A stretch of DNA of 49,189 nucleotides from Ichthyophonus hoferi (GCA_002751075.1 NAOQ01000018.1:149222-198410); one strand, 5' to 3'. Shown: positions 11,424-26,100, counted from the stretch's first letter. Notes: generated by a model not told the origin, from the letters alone. Program-made: numbers and translations.

Positions 11424-13427
11424 TTCTTCCTTCAATGCTATCAAACCAGATTCACTAATACCACAAGATGTTGACTTACCACCTGCCCCAGATATACAAT
11501 ATAGAAGAACAATACGTGCTGTGAGTAATAAAAGTTGCCGAAGGAAATGAATTTTATTATTGTTATTTTGCTTCCGTTTGTATATATATATATATATATA
11601 TTTGCTTCTTATCTTTTATTTGTATCTTTCTATTACCTCATCTACCTCCCTTCACCTTGCAATATATAAATGCTCTATATTTAGTGTTTTTATTAATGCA
11701 CAATCTAGTTTTGTGCAATGATATCTTTAAAATTGTTTCTCCCGTGATTCTCTATATGAAGTACTATACATCGGACTAACAAAATAATTTTTATAGTGTC
11801 AAGGAATCGTTCTAGTGAAGAAAATAAGAAAATCCACTATGACAAGGACTGCAATAGCGGGCCTAGCCCATGAAATTAGCGCACTTATATTATTACGAGG
11901 CCAGCCTTACTGTATGAATCTGCTCACAGTTTCCGAAGATCGGGCAGAAATTCAACTGGTATTTTCCACCGTTCTTCTAGGAGGTGTAGCATTGCATCGA
12001 GTATTAAGAGGTATGCGAGGGATGGAAGAGGGTCGATCTTTGGCTGTATTGACACAAATTGGATCAGTATTGCAGCATCTACATTCTGCTGGATATGCCC
12101 ACCGTGATATTAAGCCAGAATGTATTTACTTTAGTCTAAGGTATATCATCGTTACCTATAATAGATATAATATATGCATGCAATTTAAATATGAAATTGT
12201 GTATTTATTGCACATTTCTTTGTCTTGAATATATATATATATTGGGGTTGACTATTAATGCTTATATAAGATTTTATTTACAAATACAATGCATATGTAG
12301 TATTGAACATTAACAAATCATTACGATTCTAAGCACGTAAACTGGCTATTTCTTTAAATATAGGTACAGCCCATGATCGGCGGAAAATGCTGTTTTAGTC
12401 GCTTTCCATGACAGATAACTCTGACTAGTATGTATTTATATACGTAGATGTATGTATTTATATATTTTTAGCTACATAGTAGTCTGGATGTAGTTGTTAA
12501 AAGTCAAGGTTTTGATGTCATGGTGGAGGTTAAGAATACTACTGCAAGATATAAATATAAAGTATTTAATCAATATGAAGATCAAGTTAACTATCCCCGA
12601 CTCTTTTCAGTGGAAAATTCCCACAGGCCACCCTGGCTGACTTCAGAGCAGTGACGTACGTTGGCCAATCAGGTCGCACCGCGATCAGTCCCATTTCCGG
12701 TGTATACTCTGCCCCTGAGGTGTCAAGCTATGCCCCATACTGCCCTCTGGCTGCTGACATATGGGCCCTAGGGTTTGTAGCCTATGGTGCTGCTGTAGGT
12801 AAATTGGGGTTTTCTACGTCAATGTCTATGTAGCTTTTGTTTTATTTATCTATGGTGGACTATCTTTTTTTATTTATTCATAAAGACAATGTAATTATAT
12901 TTTTAGCTCTCTGACTTAAAAACTAAATTATCTATAAATTTAATACATTTTTTTTTATTTCTTTTTCTAGCTACTACTCGGTATATGGGCTCTTTTAGCC
13001 TTAATGATATTTTTAACTCATCTTGTTTAGTTTAATTAATAATATTTCCTCAAATACAATTCATGGCAGAAATCATATCAACCAAACCAGAATCGTGTAC
13101 ATAAATATAGTATACTTAACGAATATAGAAATAGTTTACTTAACAATATACCGTGCAGGAAATATTCCTACAAGTGATGACATTGGAGAGGAATTGATAG
13201 ACCGCATAAAAGGGGGAATTATTTCCTTTCCAGCCACTCTATCCCGTGATCTTCGGCGACTTATCCGTTACATGTTAACACCTAAGGCGGAGGATAGGCC
13301 AACAGTTGCTTATGTTGTTATGGAGGCCAACAGAATATTACGTTTCCGGCAGGGCCCCTCATCAACATATTTTTCTTGGCCTGTGCCTAGTGCAATAGAT
13401 CCCACAGATCATGTAGTACCTTCATAG
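11424..13427 (+). CDS. Protein kinase-like protein with altered HRD and DFG motifs
   Basis: A serine/threonine-kinase fold, role unknown. Exons 11424-11520, 11797-12140, 12611-12798 and 13159-13427 join in phase to about 298 residues; the 5' end is unresolved. Visible motifs: beta-3 lysine region VLVKKI, alpha-C glutamate in HEISALILL, catalytic loop HRDIKPEC, activation segment LADFRAV to SAPEV, alpha-F DIWALGF, C-lobe TPKAEDRPTV, stop at 13425. The loop asparagine that binds Mg2+ (KPEN in the family) is Cys, and DFG is DFR. No glycine-rich loop is evident; the matching stretch is TIRACQGIVLVKK. Lys, Glu and both catalytic Asp residues remain. So it is either a low-activity kinase or a pseudokinase acting as a scaffold or allosteric partner. 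Its open frame and regular splicing argue for a live gene. I cannot assign a kinase group. Confidence 0.82.
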
Positions 13428-14509
13428 GTGGTTAGGTGGACTGCATCCCTACAACAATACCTGCAAGGTAATGTATGAGATAGCAGAAGGAATGAATGGC
13501 AAAACCACTCAAGAGTGAAGGCTTATTTTAAATGTCAGATTGTATTATCATTTACGAATGTTAATTGCTGGATAAACACCCTGCTAATAGCTCTTTACTA
13601 GTACTAATAAGAGGTGACCTGACCGGTAGTATATGGTCAATACTTGATATAATTTAAATAAGACAATTGTAATACATACACTGTGCAAGAAACCAATGCA
13701 ATCATTTTATATATAATACACACTGTACATGTGTACAAAACTGGAATTGGAATTTAAGTTCTTAATTATTTGTTTTATGATATGAGTGCCAGAGTGTATG
13801 TAGGATATACATTGTATATGCATTTTTTTTAATACATATGTATGAAATTACTTCTCAGTTGTACCAATTTTAATTGAACATACAGATTCATTGTCGACTC
13901 CTGTTTCTTAGACCACTTTAAAAGTTAAACATACGACTTTTAATATTTAATACTTACATTAAGGTTTTAATATAATTTACAGCATATGCATTGTGATGAA
14001 TAAATATTGATACTAAAATAGCATAAATATTAACCTCGTGATATAATAGATATAGATTAGCATATTAAAGACTAGATACTAATATACTGACATCTGGATT
14101 GTACGGATTACGTTGAGCAAGATTATAACCCTCATAAAAACATGGTGATGTTTAAGCTGTAAGGTACAGCTGGATAATAATAGTTACTCATAGTACCAAA
14201 CGTAATGTACCGATGCATTTTAAAAACTGTTTTAGAGTTGAATGTGAATAATGTGAATATATCTGTGTTCAGCATCAAAGCACATCTAGATAGTAAATGA
14301 CCTGGTTCAAGTTCATTTCGCCTTCTGTCCAGAGAAGGACTAAATATTTTATTATTAATCATTGCATTCTTGATTAAAACATTTAATAGTCAGATAATAT
14401 AAAATACCCAAGTCTATTTCTTCTTATCAATAATAATTCTCGTTGCGTTGCCCAAATAGACATTCCAAATATTATATGTATGATTCGCCAATGCTTATAT
14501 ATACATTAC
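13428..14509. other. Convergent 3' region, no gene seen
   Basis: AT-rich spacer between the stop codons of the kinase-like gene (+) and the coiled-coil gene (-). An AATAAA-type signal lies near 13999 for the plus gene, and its minus-strand counterpart near 14345. The minus-strand frame at 14132-14362 has no family resemblance and is left out. Confidence 0.6.
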
Positions 14510-17500
14510 TCAATACATCCTATGGGGGTAGGACACACATTGTATACTCATGCGGTCCAAATCTGACAGCAGAGTACTAACTCTAATGTTAACGGAATTA
14601 CATTTTGAACGAACATGCATGCTTAGATCTTGCTCCTCAGATAAGAATTTCTCAAAACCTGCAAAGAAAAGACCACAGTTAGAATGCAGGCTTCCAAAAT
14701 ACCACATCCACTACCAATGAATAATTTGCAAAGCCCCAAAACATAGCCACATTCAACCATAATACGGATAAGAGTCACTTGGTGCAAATGTATAAATTCT
14801 TCCCTTCTATATAACCTAAACATTATGAATACATAAATATGTTTATCAATACATACCACTCAGCATTGTAGATATAGAGCTTCCATTATCTAATGCCTTG
14901 AATGATAAGTCGTCAGAGTTGGGCAATAATATTGAATCATTGCTTTCCGCATTCGAAAAATCTAACCTCCGGGTGGTATCCAAGTCAACAGTAACCTCAG
15001 CATTGGGATGAATTTCAATATCATTACCTGTGATTTTCATATCTTTAAGATAAACATTGGTATTATCCAACTCATTAACTGCAAGCTCACGCTCTTTATC
15101 AGTCTGCACCAAAGCCATTGTTAACCTTTCTATTTCTGCTTGTGCACTTTCTTTCTCTTTACTTTCCTTCTCTACATTTTGTTTTACTTTCTCTATTTCT
15201 TGCAGTAACATATCAGAATACAGCCTTCCTTTCTCAACCTCCATTACTGCTATTTCCATTTGTCTTTTAATGTCTTCAATCTCTCGTATTAGTTCCCCCT
15301 GCCGTTGTTTTCCCCTCTCTGATAGTTGGTCTATACTTTGTGATTCTACCATAGATATATCCACATTATTACTCTCCTCACCATTTTCATTGTTAATCAC
15401 CATTATATCATCTCTCAGTTCTCTTTCATCCATCTCCCTCTCAACCATTCCTCTAGCTGCATCTATATCTTCTACTACCCAACATGATTCCATTTTCATT
15501 TCTGGTTTTCCCTCTCGCGTTCGACTTATTTCATCTATTTCATCTCTTATTTTTTCTAATTCTGCTTGTGCGGCTACGGCAGTCTCTTTCTCCACGACGC
15601 TCTGCATAGCAACTGAGTCAAGTTCATGTTTCAGTGTAGCAATTTCTTCCTCTGCCTGTTCCCCTGCCAGCTGCATAATAGCCAGCTCGTCCTTAAGCCA
15701 TTCACATTCTGCCTTGTATTTCATTATTTCACTCTTACATTCTATCACATGTTCACTTGCTACCTCCGCATTTCCCTTCAACTCCTCAACCAACGCTGCC
15801 AATACATTTTTCTCTCCTTTCATCTTATCAACAACATCAGCATGCTCTTTTTTTATTTCAATTACTCGTTCATCTGTAACAAGATTTTCGCGCGCAATAT
15901 CTCTCTCTTTTTCTACTTCCACCAAAGCCAATCTTAACTCATTAATTTCACGTCTAAGACTATTCACTTGCCCCAATTCATCTTCATCCATCTTTTCTTT
16001 CATCGCCAACGACATGTCTTCCAGAGTTTTAATATCATTATTCTTACGGTAAAGGCATCTACGTATGTTCTCCAATATTTCTTCTTGTACCAATTTCATT
16101 ATACCAGACATGTCCACCAAGCCTTCCTTCATAGCGCTAAGATGCTTCTGTTCATTTCTCACTGCGCAAAGATATTTCTGCAACTCAACAAATTTAACCT
16201 GTTGTTTCGTTTTTAATGCATCCAAAGCTTGTTGTAGAAGGAGAACTTGGGCGTCAGCAATTTCCAGCTTTAACTGATAGCAGTTAGACTGCTGTGTTTG
16301 ATTTTCTAATTCTTTCCGTAGAGACAATATCTCTCCTTCCATCTTCAATAAAGCATCTTCCGAGCGTGCCGTGACAGTAGCCATTATATTTTCCAAATCC
16401 ACTGCCTTAGCCTCTACCTTATCCGCAACTATATATGCTTCAATTACGTCGCCCTTTAATATCTCTATCTCTTCCACATGTCCATCTGTACCTATATGTG
16501 TCCTTCCATTGTCATTGTGTTGATGTTTTATGGCATCCATTGCCTTGGTAACCCGATCTAACTCTTTCTCTAGCCCACAATTTTTAGCCCTACATATATT
16601 AACCTCCTGTTGAAATTTCACCAATCGCTTCATTGTTTTCTTCTCTGCCTCTCGTGCTGCCACTAGCTCACCCTTAACAACATCTAACTCGTGTTGCAAT
16701 ATGGAATCCACTCCTACATTTATTTTTAGCTTTTGTTCTATCATCTCTTCCACATTTTCTTCATTGTCTTTGAAATTCTTTTCCAAACCAGATATACTAT
16801 TCTCCTTCTCCAATATGAGTCGTTCTCTCATTACTACGTCGTTTTCCCGTTGTGCAATACTAGCTTCTTTTCCCTCTAATTCTTTTCTTTGTACAACTAA
16901 AGTTCCTTTTAGGCTAGCAAGGTCTAAATTAGAGTTCGATTGGTGTAATTCTTGGGTATCAAGCTCATGTTCTCTGGTATATAGGGCTTCCTCCCTATTG
17001 ACGGTATTGTGAATATAGGATAGCATAATAGAGTAAACTATAGTATTGTATAGTATAGTATAGTGTAGTTACAGTATAGTATGGTGTAATATAGTATAAT
17101 ACAATAATATATAGTACAGTATAGCATAGTAAAATATAGTATAGTATAGTATAGTATAGTAGAGTAGAGTTCAGTATAGTATAATACGGTAGAGAGTATG
17201 TATGTTTGCGCATATTAACATACATATGTATATGGTCAGGTTATAAAGATACTATAGCAGTGATATTGTTTTGTAATAATAATAGTCAAATATACCGATA
17301 GGATATGTAACTGTAGATGTAGAAGGGAAGACATGAAAAAATAAAAAATGGAGAGGTACAAGAAAACAACACTATTGATGTTATGTTATGTTATGTTATG
17401 TTATGTTATGTTAGGTTAGGTTATGTTATAATCGGAAAAAGGAGACTGGAAAGAGAATCAGGGCGCTTCGCATTGAGAAAAGAAAGGAAAAAATAATAAA

Positions 17501-20049
17501 TAGAAATAGTTAAAAGATATCAACTGATATCACCCGGGTCAAATATGTGGGCAATAATTACAATTAACTTGTAAATATTTTTTAAAATACATTAGTTTAT
17601 GGAAATATTAACAGAACTATTTATCAATAAACCATGTTCCCTAATAATTCCATATTAAAGTTGTTGACATTAATGATGGATAGACAATAATCAACGCAAA
17701 TGTTACTAATATAACAAAAGGGTAATCAAAATGGTGATTCACTGAGATGATATGTTTGAAGTCACTCACCTTTTGGTCATAATGTCCTCCCATTGGGTTT
17801 TATCAGAACTGGCAACTAACTCTACTTTCTCCAATGCGGCCTTTAATTCACGTATCTCTTGTTCTTTATTGGCTAAGGAAGCAGTATGATCATCCAATAA
17901 TATTTTCATATCTGACAATTCCTGCCGAGAATCAGCCAATTCCTTTTGTTCATGGTCATGGGTGAGATTCGCCTCGGATAGTAATAATTGGTGCTTGGCT
18001 ATCTCTTGCCTGTTTTGGGTTTATAGTGGCAATAAGAACATATTGCATTTAAACATGTATATATACATATAAGAATGTATGTATATAGGTATGTAAGCTT
18101 GCGTGTATATATGAATGTATCGTGCTGTATTAAAATGCATCACTTTCATTTATTAGAGGCTATAATAAAACGCTTTTATTAATATGTTTTTAAATTTAAC
18201 CATTAAAAACAAACGTACGTAATAATTCTTAATTAAAGTGCTACGCGTAGATATATATACATACACATAGTAGTACACGAGTAAATATAATAGCAGGATG
18301 AGGTAGTGTATAAGAAAAAATAAAGAGGAAAGACAAAAGGAAAGAATGACAAACAGAGAAAGACAGGGGTCTGTAGTATAATATAAGGGGTCTGTAGTGT
18401 AATATAGAGGGATCTGTAATGTAATATAAGGGGTCTGTAGTGTAATATAAGGGGTCTGTAGTGTAATATAGAGGGTCAAAGTGAGAGATGTAGAGAAATA
18501 CAGAAGGCTCTCCATAATCACGTACAACAACAACAAATATAATCCTACTCCAAACACATAAACCCGTTATAACCTATACATAATATAAAATCCATACATA
18601 GATCCTTACATAGTATAGAGTATATAGTATAGAATATATATAACTATAAAAGATTTACTAGAGATAACAGGCAATACTATATAATATCAATAAACGTATT
18701 CCAATTATTATAGTTATGGACATAGTACAAAGGTGACAAATGTGTATTTCAGTCTGTGTAGAAATAATTTCAGTGTTTTGGTTATTATTTCATTGTATTA
18801 TATTTATTATATTCCCATGTTTTGGTAACTAGAACACACATAATATAAGTCAGACACAATCATAGGCAGATAATGAAATCTAGGTAAGAGGGTTAAGAGC
18901 CGGTTCCACTTACGTCACACATCCACTTACGTCACACATATAGCCTTTAAAGCTTTTCTAAATATAGCATACTAAACATATATAGATTGCTTGATCAGCC
19001 AATTATTGTTTCGTTTGTTAAACCAAGATTATTATGATCTAATATTGACCAATCAATTGATTTATATTATAACTACATCATCCATGTGATGTATGTAGCA
19101 ATATTACACAATATATAGACTGATTGATAATCCAATTATTAATTAATTAGTGAAACAACCGTTTTTATAGGATCGTACTAATTAATTAACAAATTTAGAC
19201 AATATCATTTATATCACCCATGTAGTGTACCTAACAATATTAGACAATATATAGACCCCTTGATAATGTGATCATTAATTAATTCATCAAATAAAGGTTA
19301 GTAATAGGTTACTGGTAATTATTTAATTAATGAACTTAATATAACTGCCTCTAAATACATGCTATATATATATAGGTATCCCTATTGCACAGAATCACCA
19401 GAAAATTATTTCATATGTATCATTGTCAACAGTTGACAGAATTTGATTATACATTCTATTCTGCTGTTAAGAATCTGTACAAATCTACCCATGTATTTAT
19501 TATTTTCATTTATAGTATAACATTTATATTCTTTCTCGATCTGTCTATATATATATATATATATATATGCTCCATTTATCCTTCTTATATCCTTATATCT
19601 ATATATACATTTACTTGCCAATTCGTGATGTCGCACATAAACACAATAACAGAAATAGTACATAGAAGTATATGTATAATGGTTCCTTTAACTTGGGTGA
19701 AAAAATAAGAAAGACAAGCCTACCTGAGCGAAGACAGAGCCTGTTCGTGTTCCATTCTAGTCTCTCTCATTTTATTTTTCATAGTCTTTCGGGCTTCCTC
19801 CCACTCTCCTCTTTCCACCATTTCCATGTGTTGAATGCGTTCTAGTTCACGTTCTAAATCTATCACCTGAATATATATAAACATAAACATGAGTATATAC
19901 ATGTATATATATATACCTATATATATAGTACTAGTACAAGTAAAGGTATTAAAACGACCCAAGTATCATGAATCACACAGTAAGAGATGCATATGTATGT
20001 AATGATCCCAGATGGATTTGTGATGGGCAATAAAACTACACTATAACAG

Positions 20050-20080
<31 letters not shown>

Positions 20081-22559
20081 CCACAAATAAATAGAAATAT
20101 CTTTTAATTAACAATATATTATAGACTAGATAAAAAATCCAAATGTATAACCTTACTCCAAAGGATTGTATTTAAGGTTATTGGTTTGAGGGGGTAATGG
20201 TTAGGTTATGTACAGTTTTGTTTTGAATATGCAGCTTGACTATGTTTAATATAATAATTTACTACTGTAACTTAGACTCTAACCTAATACAATACAATAT
20301 AATATAATATAATATAATATAATATAATATAATGTAATGAAATATAATACAATAAAATACAATAAACTAAAATATAACACAATACAATATAACATAATAT
20401 AATGCAATATGATACAATATAATATAATATAATATAATATAATATAATACAGTACTATACAATACAGTACAGTAAATACGTACAACAAAATAAAACAACA
20501 ACCTTTACCCTCACACTACAGCAAAACAAGCCCCAATAAACTCATTCCAGGTTCTAGCATACAAAAAAATTAATTATTATCCATCTATTGCAACATCACA
20601 AGACCCACCTGTTGCTGACTTTCCTCCAATTGTCGTTCAATATTATGATCATGAGATTTATCCCTAGCAGCTTGTTGCATTTCAGCCACCAACCTCTCAA
20701 ATTCCTCTTTTTCCTTATCGGAATACCCTCTCTCATTGGCCATCTGGGCCAATAGATGGGCTTGACGATGTCTTTCTTGTTCACAGGCATCTTTCAAGCT
20801 TGTTACATTACGTAACTGCACGTAGGTAGATAGGAAAAGGGAGGTATAGAGATGATTAATATGATTTATAACAAGGATAAATAATAAAAAGATAAGGATA
20901 TCGGTGTGCTTAAGCGTTTATGTATGCATGTATGATAGTACGTAAGTGCATATAAGGAATGAAAGCAGAAAAGACAATTGGGTCTTATGGAGGCCAATGC
21001 TTGCTACTGACGGTGGAATACAGGTTTAATTTAAATTTCAATAACATGACAGTAATAAATTATAGGTCATAACATATATTCACGACTACTATCGAATCAT
21101 GTCTGATATATCATACACTCTACTATATGCTATGTTATATATATATGATATATATTTAAGGTCTATAGACTATATATGCGCACACACATACACACATATA
21201 TACGTATGTACATCCATGTATTAGCAAGAACATGTAAGTAATAATAGAAAAAGAAACAACAAAACACAACATAAGAAATAATTTAAATATTGTCAAGCAC
21301 AACAGCAATATACTAACCGTATTCTAACTGTAACACATCAATTGATATAGAAAATCTTGGGCATATATATAACAACTATATCCAAAAACATACTTGCAAA
21401 TTCAATTCTTCCACTTGGTTGAGGAAGGCTAATATTTCTTCTTGTTTCTGCAGCGTCTCTCTTTCATGTCGCTGTACCTATATTATACAAAGTTCATAAG
21501 TTATTCCTAAAGAAAATAAAATAAAAATAAACTTTTAAATGCGCATATATGTGACTTGAGTTTGATTTCTGGAGTGTGACTGATTCATGGATGTGTTTGT
21601 ATATATATACTATATATACTATATATACAACACTAAAGACACTATGATATACTATATGATATATGATATAAATATACATAAATATGTATAAGTAAATGGG
21701 TCAGGTTATTTTTTTTTTAAAAAAAAAAAGTGTATGTGTATGACATGAGTATTGGTGGGTGTACTTGGTTCTTGCTTATGTTTATATATATGAATGCATT
21801 TGTAAATATATGTTAATGTAAAAAAATATCAATATGAGTGTGTAAGTACAACAAAATATTTTTTAAAAAATAAATTAAAAATAGAATACTAGACGCATTC
21901 ATAATCCCAGAACATAAGCATATAACAGACAATATTTAACTAGAACTAGCCAGTAAGTTACCCAGGTTAAAATTAACTAATAGAATAGCAGTATAGAATA
22001 TATTTGACAACAGTAAATAAATAATATTAGAGAAATAAGATAAATAATAATATACTAAGCATATAGCAGGGGAGTATTAGCCAATCAGTAAAGTCACATT
22101 ACTACACACCAAGCCTAAAATACCCAATCGTTATTGCTTTATCGTGTTACCTGTTCTTGCAGCTGTGCCTTTAGACTAACTATTTCTTCGTCTGTGCTAG
22201 TATGTGACTCTATTTTTCCTTCCTCATCTCTCTCTCTCTCTCGTAATTGGTGTTTGGTTTGCTGGAGCTCGTGACTTATAACCTCTAGTTGCCTTTGCAG
22301 ATCTCTGGTGCGTGACTTCAATTGAAGACATTAAAAAAAAAGAAAAAAGAGAAAGAAAGGCGGAAGAAAAAGAGTTCATTTAGGGTTTATGCAAGATAGC
22401 AAAACAAAAAGCGGAAGACAAAAGTTTAGAGATTGAATAACATAACCAAAATAAAATGGAGTTATGATAGAAGCACAGGCTGGTAACAAATACAAATTTA
22501 TATTAATGATAATAAGATCATATACCCGTACACTAATAGTACACACTGTCGTTGCATCA

Positions 22560-22590
<31 letters not shown>

Positions 22591-23083
22591 TGTATGTATA
22601 TCTACTGCATACAGCACTGGGCAAAATTCAGTGTGGGGGGATATCAGAGTGACCTTTGGAATAGACATGAACTTGTAAATAGAATATAATATGTGTGTAT
22701 TATAAGTAATAAATACATAAAATAATAAAGAAATGGAGAATGCTTTAACAATTAGGAAGGGAAGTACAGATTAATATATATATATAGTGTAGTATATTAA
22801 AATATATAGTATAATATATAGTATAGTATAGTATATTTTTATGATGTATACTGGTAATAACAACCATATAAATAGAACAAAGATATAGATAGCATAGCAA
22901 TGGAATCTTACCTCACTATCTATTAGGTCATTGGATAGAGCGATGCCCTCTATACCAATCAGTGTGTTATCTACTCGATCAATCCGGTCTTGCTTACAGG
23001 TTTCTGATTGGCGCAGTTGCTCTAGTAGTCCATTTAGCTGCGCTGTGTGAAATTATTATTGCGTGATCATAATATGGTATTAA

Positions 23084-23115
<32 letters not shown>

Positions 23116-26100
23116 TATACGCTTCGGTACACAATGGTTGTATACATGTTGAAGCATATTAATGAAAATGACATGGTTGAGTAAATGAGGAGACTTTGAA
23201 TGGTAAAACTTCAATATTGGTAAAACAATTATATCTCATATTATGATTATCTCCTATATTGAAACTACCACAGATCTACAGATAAACTCTGGTTGTTTTT
23301 GACTAATAGCATATTCATGATTATACTATAATAGCATTGTATTGCTTTGAGTATATACGTATAGGGCACTATGGATAGGTCATAGCAATTATGATAAAGA
23401 TGAAAGTCGTATAAAATATAAGCAAACCCATTAATTGGTCCTTGAAAACAATATTGGCCGCCAACGTTTTGTATTAAGACACGTTGTCCGCTCTACAAAT
23501 ATACTATCTCGAGAGTATAGTGTGATATATGGACGTGTGTACAAATAACATAAATAGATATATATAATTGAATATAACCCCATATACCTAGCTGTATACA
23601 CATTCTATTCCTGCATCGATAGCATAGTACAGTAAAGTATAGTACAGTACAGTATAGTATAGTATAATATAGCATAATAAAGTATAAGTATAGTATAGTA
23701 TAGTATAGTATAGTATAATATTACATATCCAAAACTACCAACCATTCTTTTGGCTTAACTCTTCTTGCATTATCGTCATTCCACTCCGAGTTCGTTCCAA
23801 GTTCTGCAACAACTCAGTAGTTTCAGACTGCAGAAGGGTTTGTGCCTCGACAGCTCTCTCTGTCTGTGCTTTTCTCGCTTCAATTTCCGTTTTCAGACTC
23901 CTAATTTGTGCCTCATAATTCTCTGCAAGCTCCACATCCGCCATTGAAACATTACGCTCAACCTTATCTCCTCTCTAATTAAAAAAGGGGGGGGGGTTGT
24001 TTGTGGTTGTAAGTATCGGCAGCATAGTGATATTATTAATAGCTCTTTTATCCAACATAATTTTTTCAAAAGACATATTTATAATTATTAACTTTATATC
24101 GAATAAACAGTCATTAACATACACTTACGGAAAAATAAAATAAATAAAAATAAAATAAATAAACAACAGCCAAAAAACATAGACACAGATATATAATAAC
24201 GTACAGAACAAAAAAAAATCAAGTATTTTATGTTTTCTTAAAAAGGATAAATACAAATAATTACATCAGCCAGTTCTTGCTCCAGTTGCAGTGTCCTCTG
24301 TCCTAATTCAGCAGTCATCCCTCTTTCATCCTCTAGTTCTGTCTCCTTGCGCGCTAGCTGCCCCTTTAGTTCTTTCATTTGACTTTCAAGTAATTTCGCC
24401 CTACCTCCCACCTGTCATAAATGGTATATTTATTTACCTGTCTTACGTAATATACTTATTTGCTTCACATATTTTTAGATAATTAAGGCAGTAGTCATCT
24501 CTGGAGATTATATATACTTCTTTGTCAGGGGAAATAGTCGGATAAACTAAATAAAACTAACGTGATAGAACACAAGATACTAATGCACAAACAAAAACAA
24601 AAAAGGTAGAATAAATAATACTAAGAACAAAACAAAACTGACATACCAATGATGAATGAGGGAATTGCATTCCCTGCATAGCAATTGGTATGTCATTTGA
24701 ACCTGTAGAAGTAATCGATTCGTATGATATAGATCTACTAATGCTAGGTCGGCTGGTTGGCTGGGACAGTGAAGATGATTGTAATGTAATGGTTGTAACA
24801 GGCTGCAGTCGGGTAACAAGTACAGGAAAGTTGGTGATAAGGTGTTGATGTATGTATATCGGGTGCCCAATTATGGTCTAGCTTTAAAACAAAAAACATC
24901 TATGGTAAACCTTTGCAACCAATAAGATACTTCTCCCTATATCACGTGTACAGCACAAAAATATTGAAATCCTAAAAAGCAACTAAATATATTATAACCC
25001 AATGATTAGTAGCCAAGAGTAAAGGTACAACAATAAATCAGCCATTATTGGTTGGTGTAATTAATTATATTATCTTCACAAGAATGCACTAATAATATAA
25101 TATGGTAACAAGGGAGGAGTACAGTAGATAAGTAGCACAGTACATTATATATATAGAATATAGATTGTGTATAAGATGGGCTGGGAAAATGCCATTAGAA
25201 CGTTTGTTTCTATGAAAACATGTGTAGTTGTTGACAAAACATGTGGGGTTTCCCAAAATATCATGAGGTGATTTTCAAGAGAAATCTGTTGAAGTATGAT
25301 ACATGATGCCATATTTCTTAAAATGGTGATATGTTGTCACATTGCTGATTAAGAGAAAAAGAATAATATAAAAATCCGTGAATGTATATAACTTAACTAA
25401 GTCTATTAATCCTATGTGTAATAATTAAATGATTACGGTAGATAGAGATAAAAGTACGTTCCTTTGACTTTTCTCAATAATATATATATATATATTGATT
25501 ATAATTGCTCCCTGCTAAATTACATGTATACTATATAGTATTTGTGTTTTTCCAACATAACATTATGTAAATAAAATAAAATCAAAATAAGATAGAAATA
25601 AAAGTAAAACCATCAAATATTAACCCCTACCTTATTAGTGAGATTAATGCTGATATAATTTTCCTTGTCTGGTTCCGTCTGTATAAAACAAATATAAATT
25701 ACCAAACATATAGTCTATTATTACGGTTTAGAGTTACTATTCAATATCACATATAGCAACGTAACAACACTATAGACTAAATGATTTTTTTGTATTTTAC
25801 TTTGCATAATAAAACTAAGCAAGATTTTGGATTTAAAACAGAGATAAATTATTAATATATACCCACACGACCTAAAACACGTAAAAATAATGCCTATATT
25901 TTTCTAGCATACTTTGACGAATATTTATATTCTTTTTAGTTAGTAACTTGTTATGTAAAAAAGTATTTCTTAGTATTAAGACCCTAGCAACGGTATTTTA
26001 CAATTCCTAATTGAACTTGCTAAATAAGAACTCAACAAAATTAAGAATGAAAATTAATTGAAAAAACACACCTCAGCTATGGCATGGTCTTTGTTCATAG

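Noticed and set aside
12471-12655. Open frame of about 60 codons after an AG at 12470, within the kinase-like intron
   Set aside because: Direct splicing 12140 to 12611 gives the kinase beta-7/beta-8 and DFR region in phase. The alternative frame ends in a stop and overlaps the real exon in the wrong frame.
14302-14325. GGTTCAAGTTC, resembling a tRNA B box
   Set aside because: No A box at the right distance and no cloverleaf could be folded around it.
15057-16052. 331-residue plus-strand open frame, Ser/Leu/Ile-rich
   Set aside because: It is the antisense shadow of the giant coiled-coil exon. Composition mirrors Glu/Lys codons read backwards, and there are no splice sites or domains.
23987-23996. 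Run of ten G next to the acceptor of the exon at 23974
   Set aside because: A lone homopolymer; no four-run G-quadruplex pattern, and it may be a sequencing or slippage effect.
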